From: Hermatobates lingyangjiaoensis
Lineage: Eukaryota > Arthropoda > Insecta > Hemiptera > Hermatobatidae
Reading direction: 5' to 3'
Assembly: GCA_026182355.1 (NCBI GenBank)
Contig: JAPFBL010000530.1
Coordinates: 178,501-242,500 of the forward strand
DNA: 64,000 nt
Shown here: positions 43,801-52,800 of the stretch, piece after piece
Layout: every line of letters begins with the position of its first letter
How positions within the stretch are numbered: the first letter of the stretch is position 1
Made by a program: the position numbers and the translations under genes
Notes under the pieces: model-generated
What the model was told of the DNA's origin: nothing
The model's database searches: none
Seen by the model: the letters and a program-made list of their open reading frames with translations, nothing else

Positions 43801-46800
43801 TTGTGGGCTCCTTTGTTCTTTTTCTGTGTTCGGTCTAAAATACGCCCCACACTTACCCCGTCTTGTGTTAGTTAAATCAGTCTAATGGCATCCTTTGAAC
43901 ACATTGTTTCTCTGTACGAAAACTTCCTCCAGAGGCCTGATCTCCAGGAAGGTGATGATTTTTTGGTTGATTCGTAGAAGTTACAACAGAACAGTAATTC
44001 AGAGGTTGGCTGCAGAGCCGAAACTCTTAGAGGCTTCCCTCTTAATTACTTTTCTGATGCACATGAGCCCATTGAAAGATTGTGATTGTGTAACAGGCGG
44101 TAATTGTGGTAGGGGCATGACTCTGCTGCTGCTGCTGATTCTGCTCACAGTAAGTCTATCATTTTTTCAAATTACTCTGTGAAATTAGCTCAGGCTTTCT
44201 CTACTTCTTGTAGTCTGATCGTGACGTCACCAATGGCACCTGACGTCATGTCACGTGACGTCAGTGCCACGTATGACGTCACATGTTCTTATCAGACTAC
44301 AAGAGGTAGGGTGGGGGTATGGCGGACAGCGATTTAAACTGTGGGGCATGTACAATTCACCTCTCCCAATTGAAGGAGTCTTGATCTGCTTACCTATTTC
44401 TTTTATCAATATTTCATCCAGTTTGTAAAGTTCCAGATTATTGGCCATTAAATTTTCTTAGAAGTTTTTTTTAAGTGCACTTTTAGTAATATTTCTCTTT
44501 CTTTTTGAAGGCACAAAAATTAATTCCTTTGCTCCACATTTATTATATGATTTTTGTTCCTTGCTTGTAAGAACAGGGAACTCTTTTCATCTTCCCGTCT
44601 TATTGAATATTGGTGTTGTTTTACTCTTGTAAAGAGACCTTTACTCGTCTGTCAAATATAAGACATTTGACAATCAGATCAAGGTATCCTATATACACAA
44701 CTATCTTTTTCCTCCTCCTTATTTAAACCAATATGTATCATTCCTTTAAAATATTTAGTCATAAGAATCGTGAAATCAGTAATGAATACCGCATCTCATA
44801 AAAATTCTTTAAACTAATAGCCTGAAACTCATCGGACTCGCATTGACCACAGCCATTGCTGTCATACTGTCCATGCCAATGTTGTAACTAAATTCAACTT
44901 CAGATTTTAAGTTCATTAATGACCTTTACAAATGTATATATAGAAATATCTAAGATAGAATTTCTATGTAAATATAAATAAATGTAAATAAGATATCATT
45001 ATCAACCATCATACCTCGTCTATCGCTGGTGAAGTCGCCCGACCGGTTTCGCAATGGCTGCATCATCAATGGGACTAACATTACCTTCAAAAATCACGGA
45101 TATAAATACCTATTTTAACTGAATGGTGCCAATACATGTCTAAATTTCCTAACTAACTGTTTTATTTTATTTTATTTTGTTTAATCTGTTTTTTGTTTTT
45201 TTAAATTTAAGTCGCCTCTGTCCTGACCATCCTGTCGTCTTTTCATGTTTTTTATTGGTTTAAATATTATGTCTGCATGGTGCTTGATTTTTTCGGTTAT
45301 TAGGTTATCAGTGTTTTTGTGTTTATATATTTCCATTTCATATAAACGAACAAATCAAGCACCAGGCGGACATAATATTTAAACCAATAAAAAACATGAA
45401 AAGGCGACAGGATGGACAGGACAGAGGCGACTTAAATTGTAAAAGACAAAAAACAGATTAAACAAAATAAAATAAAATAAAACAGTTAGATAGGAAATTT
45501 AGACATATATATTGGCACCATTGAGTTAAAATAGGTATTTATATCCGTGATTTTTGAAGGTAATGTTAGTCCCATTGATGATGCAGCCATAGCGAAACCG
45601 GTCGGACGACTTCACCAGCGATAGACGAGGTATGACGGTTGTTAATGATATCTTATTTACTAACCCCTGTAGCACTAACAATATGCATGTATTTAAATGT
45701 AAAGAAATCCGACAAGTCTAAGGGGTGATGCATTAGTCCAGGATGAATATTCTGTTTTAAGGTGTTTCGGTTTCGGTTTAAGATGAGTATGATGAAACAT
45801 ATCGTATATATATATTTTTATTCAATAAAATTGAATGTACTTCTCTGGTAGAGCTAGCATTAACTTCTGTGAGTCCAGCCACTGTAACATTTCTACTTGT
45901 GCTGGAGTCTTCTCGAAGATCTAAGAATCCACTTGTTGGGTTTAGTAGGTCTCTAATATTCTCATTGTATAATTCCAAGTAAGACATTGTCACCTACAAA
46001 AGGTAAATTAATATAACAAATAGCAATTTATATATTTTTTTTATAAAATATGCATATAATTTCAATTACTATAATATAAAAAGATTTCACATAAACACGT
46101 GAAACAACAATCAATGATCAAACCACAATAAGAAATGGGAAAACAAGACTAAGATCTTTCAACCGTAACAAGCGGTCTTCGTCAGAGTCAAAAACCCAAC
46201 TGACTTTGGAATAAAACCCAACTGGGTTTTTGACTGTGACGAAGACCGCTTGTTATGGTTGAAAGATCTTAGTCTTGTTTTCCCATTCTTATTGTGGTTT
46301 GATCATTTACTATAATATATAGAGCTATAAGATTAAGTGTTCGAAAAATCCTTTTGGTTCAAAATTAAACTTAAAATAACACGATTAAAAATTTAGAGTA
46401 AGTTACTCTCAAAGTTATAAGAAGTAAATATTACATCAAAATTCTTTTGGTTCAAAATTAAACTTAAAATAACACGATTAAAAATTTAGAGTAAGTTACT
46501 CTCAAAGTTATAAGAAATAAATATTACATCAAACTTGTTCGTAATCAATTGAGTTTCGCAATTATTTTATTGTATCTATCGTATAGAAGTTATTTTAAAC
46601 TCATAAATATCAATAATAATTTCATTTGTTTTAACGTAGCTATATGATGAAATATAGGTCATCATATGGCTAGGATATATGTAAACTCCTATTGACTATA
46701 ATAATAATTGACCATCTATTTCATAACTTATAACATGCTTACAATCATTGATTTAGAACAGGGGGCGGCTAAACTCCGGCCTATGGGCCGGATACGGCCT

Positions 46801-49800
46801 ATCCAGTATTCCAGTCAGGCCTAACAGCTCTTTGATTTTTTTTTTTTTTTTAACTGCATTCGGTCTAAGTGATTTGTAGCAGTTTTCCCAGAAATAATTG
46901 CGCTAAAAGCAAGCGACAAAAAAAACATTAAAAATTCTGTATGTGCCAGCCCTATGCGTCCTTTTTAAAATGTCCCCGCCCTCTCGGCTTTCGGGATTAC
47001 AAGATTGAGGGATTTATTGTTCTATCAGAAAGTTTACCGAAAGAACAATATAATAAACTAGAGGACATTTTCCACCATGAATATTTCTCAATTGTGGAAA
47101 GATTTAATAGAACTCAGAGAAGAAGAATGTTCAAACAACTCTCTCTTCAGGGATCATAAAGATTTATTGATTTCCTCCCAGTAGATTAACACATTTCGTT
47201 GAATCATTGGAATGACACTGCATAAAATTAAAAAGGATATGAATAAAGAGGAAATTTTTGTAAGGAGTCGCTAATGACGTTAGACGAAGACATGAAAAAT
47301 AAAAGGAGAAACCCAGCAAGCTTGCATTAAATAAGCAAAATATTTCCAATTGATCGTGTCGTATATTTTAATAAATTTATCTTTTCTTGGAAACCTTTTT
47401 TTCTCCGGCCTAGTATGCCTTTTTGACACCCTCGAAATGGCATAGTAGTCTAAAAGGCTTGCCAACCGCTGGTGTTGAACAAACTGGCATTTAATTATTG
47501 TTATTAAATCAAAGGCCTGAGTTTCATACTACTCCTACCCAATACGGTGATATCTGTCCCATTAAGCTTCCCAGTTTAGTTTTCAAAATAAGGTTTCAGA
47601 AATTAAATTATTTAATTAACTTTATAATTGTCTTCAAAAAAATTACCTCTACATATAATGGTTTCAGGTATATTTGCCAACAATTTTTAACCTCTTAATC
47701 GCAATTACACAGTATTTATATAAAATGTTCAGTTGTCTGCACCATTCCTTCTAAACAGATGTGTCAGCAGCTTACATCAGTGGTAGTTAAGAGGACAACG
47801 TTTGGTTGCTGTAATATTCCACATATACGTCTAACTCTTTCATATATATATATATATACTCATTCTGAGGTAAAATGGATAAACCAACAAAAGTCTCCAC
47901 ACAAATGATCATTTGTGTGGAGACTTTTGTTGGTTTATCCATTTTACCTCAGAATGAGTAAATACCACACAATTACGGATTGCACAACTAATGATATATA
48001 TATACACTTTTTCGTTGGAAATACGATCCAAAATGGACAAATATAGTTCAATATAGAAATAGAAACACAGAGAAATTAATAGAACACACTTACAGTCTCC
48101 AATTTTCTTATGGTTCCTGTCTCTTACTTGGTTGCTGTTGTAAGTGCTTCTTGTGGTTGTAAGATCTTAGTCTTTTTTTTTCCATTTCATATTTTGGTTT
48201 GATAATTGATTGTTATTTCACGTGTTTACGTGAAATCTTGTTAAGTAAAGTAGAATATATTGAAAAACAAATATTTCAATATTTTGACAGGTTTACAAAT
48301 GTTGAGACCCAAAAAATTCCCCTTTTTTTTAAATATTTTTTTGGTGAAGACTGTGGGTGGTTAAACAAAAGTTGTTAAAACACCATAGAACACATCGATT
48401 CATGTGTAGTGGAACACTGAGCAAGTAAGTTAAAAGGACCAGCTGTTCTTGAGAACTTGCTGGTTGTCGCCATCTTTACCTGTTGGAAACGTCTCTCCCT
48501 GTTCTCTCGATCAACTCGCCATGCCTTGTGTTTCTTCGCCACTTCTTAATTCGATTCTACACTTCATCGCATAGTTTACCATCTGCTTTTCAGTTTTGCC
48601 GCCGACGATCTGTCCAGATCTCGTTATAGGTAGAGACTTTGCATTCTGTGTGGGGATCCATGTAATAATGTTATATTGGATAACTTCTGTTGTAAACATG
48701 TACACAAAACACAATAAATAGTTATCAGTGCCCCACATAATTGGTGTTTCCGCCCGATAATCGAACTGGTGTAACTAATTGCAATGATTGATTCAACTTG
48801 TACAGCAACTTCGGTTCCTCCAGCAGTCGGTAGGTTGGGCGTCAAACAGCCGCAGTTCTGGAAAAGTCGCCCCCAGTTTTGGTTCCTGCAGGCTGAGGCC
48901 AATCAAACGTCTAGTAACACACCTCCAGACCAGACCAGACCAGAACGCCTGGTAACTCGCCTCCAGGTCAACTCAACGCCTGGTAACTCGCCTCCAGGTC
49001 AACTCAACGCCTAGTAACTCGCCTCCAGGTCAACTCAACGCCTGGTAACTCGCCTCCAGGTCAACTCAACGCCTGGTAACTCGCCTCCAGGTCAACTCAA
49101 CGCCTGGTAACTCGCCTCCAGGTCAACTCAACGCCTGGTAACTCGCCTCCAGGTCAACTCAACGCCTGGTAACTCGCCTCCAGGTCAACTCAACACCTGG
49201 TAACTCGCCTCCAGGCCCATCGAACACCTGACAATTCAACCAACGCCTCGATGAAGCCAACGGACGATCCACCACCTCGAGTTACTCGCTCCGGACGGCT
49301 CGTTCGTTTTGACGCTTCGAAGGTTAACTTCTCCGCTGGGGGAGGTGTGATGTAGTGGAACACTGAGCAAGTAAGTTAAAAGGACCAGCTGTTCTTGAGA
49401 ACTTGCTGGTTGTCGCCATCTTTACCTGTTGGAAACGTCTCTCCCTGTTCTCTCGATCAACTCGCCATGCCTTGTGTTTCTTCGCCACTTCTTAATTCGA
49501 TTCTACACTTCATCGCATAGTTTACCATCTGCTTTTCAGTTTTGCCGCCGACGATCTGTCCAGATCTCGTTATAGGTAGAGACTTTGCATTCTGTGTGGG
49601 GATCCATGTAATAATGTTATATTGGATAACTTCTGTTGTAAACATGTACACAAAACACAATAAATAGTTATCAGTGCCCCACACATGAATCAAATTCATG
49701 TTTTCCACAAAAATTGGCTCTGTAATATACATGTGTCTTATTATTTCAAATAAATATGAAAAAGGACTACTTTGTCTCCAACACTACTAACTCTAGAAAT

Positions 49801-52800
49801 TTGAAACGAGTTGGGATCATTATGGAACTAAAAATAGATTTATCTAAAAAAAAAATCCAAATTGTTTTCAATGAGGGATAAAAAAATTTGAAGGTCCTTA
49901 TACTGGAGTTGTCAATTTTTGCTGACTCCAAATAATAAAATATTTGTTATTGAAAAGGGTTGTCAGACCTGATACTGAGACTCGTGGCTCTGGATGGAGG
50001 TAAAAAGATCGTCCAAGGCACGCACCATAATCCCAGGCTGGGAACTCGAACCCAGCATTGTGTGGTTTTTCCCGCCCCTGTCGCTCCATACGCAAACACT
50101 GTTGCGTTATATCCCAGGAGAACATCTCTGACAAGACCTTTCGTCGTTGCTTGATATACTTCATCCTGTGAACACCGAGTTGAAATCAAAACAAAAAAAA
50201 ATACGCATTTACGATATAAATATGAATAACCATATTGATTCTTTAAATTCATATTTAGGTTTGGTTAGGTTGCAGTGCAAACCCAACAAGGGAACATACA
50301 TAGTAGGAAATTAGCCCTTTTTGTGATACCAGACAATGCAGATTGATTCTAGATTGAATCATAAATTTTGCCTAACTTAAGTGAATAACTAAGTATAGTT
50401 ATACAAGTATAAGTGTATAGTTACGGGTTTCTTAAGTGAAACCCGTTGAATAAAACTTCATTTGTGTGGAGACTTTTGTTGCTTTTAAGTGTATATAGTG
50501 TAGAGATCTTTAACGAGTACAGGTTCGAGACCGACGGCTTTACGTCCTCTCCGAGGTTTGACGTACTCAGATTTATTCACCACCCACGTGAATAAGTCGA
50601 AGGCCAGGTGGGTATTGAACCCCGGACCTACCAGTCCAGAGGTGAGCACGTTATCACTGAGCTAACCTCACTGTTGAAATATTAACATATTTGACGGAGT
50701 ATCAATGAAACTGCTGTTACAATTTACATAAATCATTTTTTTTTTTGAGTAACCCTAAAAAAATTAATGCAAGAAATGAAGACAATCACATTTATTCGTA
50801 TCTAATATATGAATCACATATGTTTTTAGATGTAGTTCATATATTAGATTTAAGCATCTGTAAATTGCTTAGAACTATCTATTCAAGTTATCTTTATGTT
50901 TTATACAATAGAGAAACCGAATCAATCCTTAAAAAAATTCACTATGTCTGTTGATGTGTCGAAAAATTTTGACACAAGCAAACTCAGCCACCATAAGTCA
51001 TAGCAAGCTGAAACTTTGACAGTAGATTTGTGCATGTCTAACTTAAAAGCCAAGATTTGAATGGATTGGAAATTGGAAGTTGATTTAAATTTCGTTTGCA
51101 TTTATTATAATTTACTCTCTTTAAAAAAAGTGAGTCTTAACTATCCGCGTACTAAATAAGAAGTACGCTCAGAATAAAATCAAATTCAAGGTAAGTATCT
51201 AAAGCTGCAAAAAGTAAAAGAAACTCCAGTTCTAATGACAGTTATGAATTGTACTAATAATTATATTTTCTATTTATTCTATAATTTGTAATAATATTTT
51301 AGAATACCTGTTTTGATTCATAAGCATGCCCTGTGACCTTTCGGTCAATAACATGACAAAAAATATCAAGTGTCACCAGAGTCGAGCTCACAACCTCACA
51401 GACAGAGTTAAGAAAAACTCCTTTGTTTCTCATTTCACATTTTTATTACAATATATTTTGAAATATTAGAATTATTAGTAATAATGTCCGTCATACCTCG
51501 TAAAGTTTCTGTAGAGCTCGACCGGTTTTGGGTCCGTCTGGTTGCCATCTTCAAGAGCAACTTTATTTTTTCTACATTGTGGAATCAGTATTGTCTGTAT
51601 AGTTAAATTTTGGTTTGCATGTTTGTTTAATTGTTACATTTTTTTCTTTTATTTCTTATTTCATTATCCATTTCCAGTTCATTGTGTTTTCGTTTGAATG
51701 TTAGTAGAGGTTTTATTAAAGTGCCTGTTTGATGGTTTGTCTGTTCATTTATTATGTTGTCGATCATTTTTATATATTTCTAATATATTTATACATAAAA
51801 GAAGAAATAAAAATATTTAAATATAAAATGACCGACAACATAATAAATGAACAGACAAACCATCAAACAGACACTTTAACAAAACCTCTACTACCAGTCA
51901 AACGAAGACACAAAGAACTCGAAATAGATAATGAAAAAAGAAATAAAAGAGAAAAAATATAAGAATTAAACAAACATGCAAACCAAAATTTAACTATACA
52001 GACAACACTGATTCCACAATGTAGATAACAAGTTTAGGTTGGTTACAAGAACAAATAAAATAAAATACAGTCAGTTGCTCTTGAAGATGGGAACCAGACG
52101 AACCCGAAACCGCTCGAGCTCTACAGAAACTTTACGAGGTATGACGGATATTATTACTAATAATTCTAATATTACTAACCTCAGTGGAACTAAGCCAATG
52201 ACTATATATATATTTTGGAATATCACGTATCATCTCTCAATTTTTTTTATAAAATACCCGTCAATGGCGTTACATCTGCTAATAGTTAATAAATCTTTGA
52301 ATAAACAAAAAAAAATATTGTTTCTTTGGAAGGTGTTTTTTTGGAAAACCATACGATCAAAACAAGTCGTCTTGAATAGTATATTATTATTATTATTATT
52401 ATTATTTGAGGGTGACTATATCACTGCGTCTTAAAAAAAACTATTGTACTTCCCCTCTTCTGTACTAAAGTACCCCAGCAGTTAGCTTCAACGCTTCGAA
52501 GCAGCTCAGCACTTTTACTGGGTCCAGCGGTATAGTTTTTCCATGATTTTGTTGAGTGTCCTGAAGCACCTACCTCTGTGTAGCAAAATTGCCTGACAGT
52601 TAGCCAGCAGGTGCAGCGGTGTTTCTTCCTCTTCTTTGCAGAATCTACACAAACTGTTATTGATAATGCCCATTCAGGCTCCCTACCTTTCGGGAGAAAG
52701 TGACTTCCTTTCTCCTTCTTCAAGACAGTCTTCTTCGCTTCCTAAGTCGCACTTTTGAGATGTTTACTCCCACTAATTAGAACTTTTTAGACCCACTATA

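Larger units (their letters stand above)
48405..49683 (+). mobile_element. Compact Gypsy-derived LTR element (1,279 bp)
   Basis: Two 333-bp LTRs (48405-48737 and 49351-49683), starting TG and ending CA, appear identical by eye. They are flanked by CATG on both sides, a 4-bp target duplication. The interior starts with a short spacer and a possible primer-binding site ('tggtgtttccgcccg', 48742), then a gag-like start [10 protein letters not shown]...[20 protein letters not shown] (48784 on). A 31-bp tandem array follows, then a pol-like tail [20 protein letters not shown] that ends at the purine tract GGGGGAGGTG next to the 3' LTR. The middle of gag-pol is deleted, so it must rely on another element. 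It looks recently inserted. Confidence 0.9.

Noticed and set aside
43895..44182. 95-codon open frame upstream of the CRE palindrome
   Set aside because: No recognisable domain, no homology I can name, single exon in an intron; kept only as GC-richer DNA.
46941..47159. 72-codon frame inside the hAT-like element
   Set aside because: Not recognisable as transposase or zinc finger; surrounding frames are broken.
50590..50672. A tRNA gene on the minus strand
   Set aside because: A and B boxes are present but the cloverleaf is incomplete and a second copy shares the non-tRNA body, so it is a SINE head.
51818..51960. Small gene encoding [10 protein letters not shown]...
   Set aside because: It lies in one arm of a palindrome and is mirrored in the other; no domain or codon bias.
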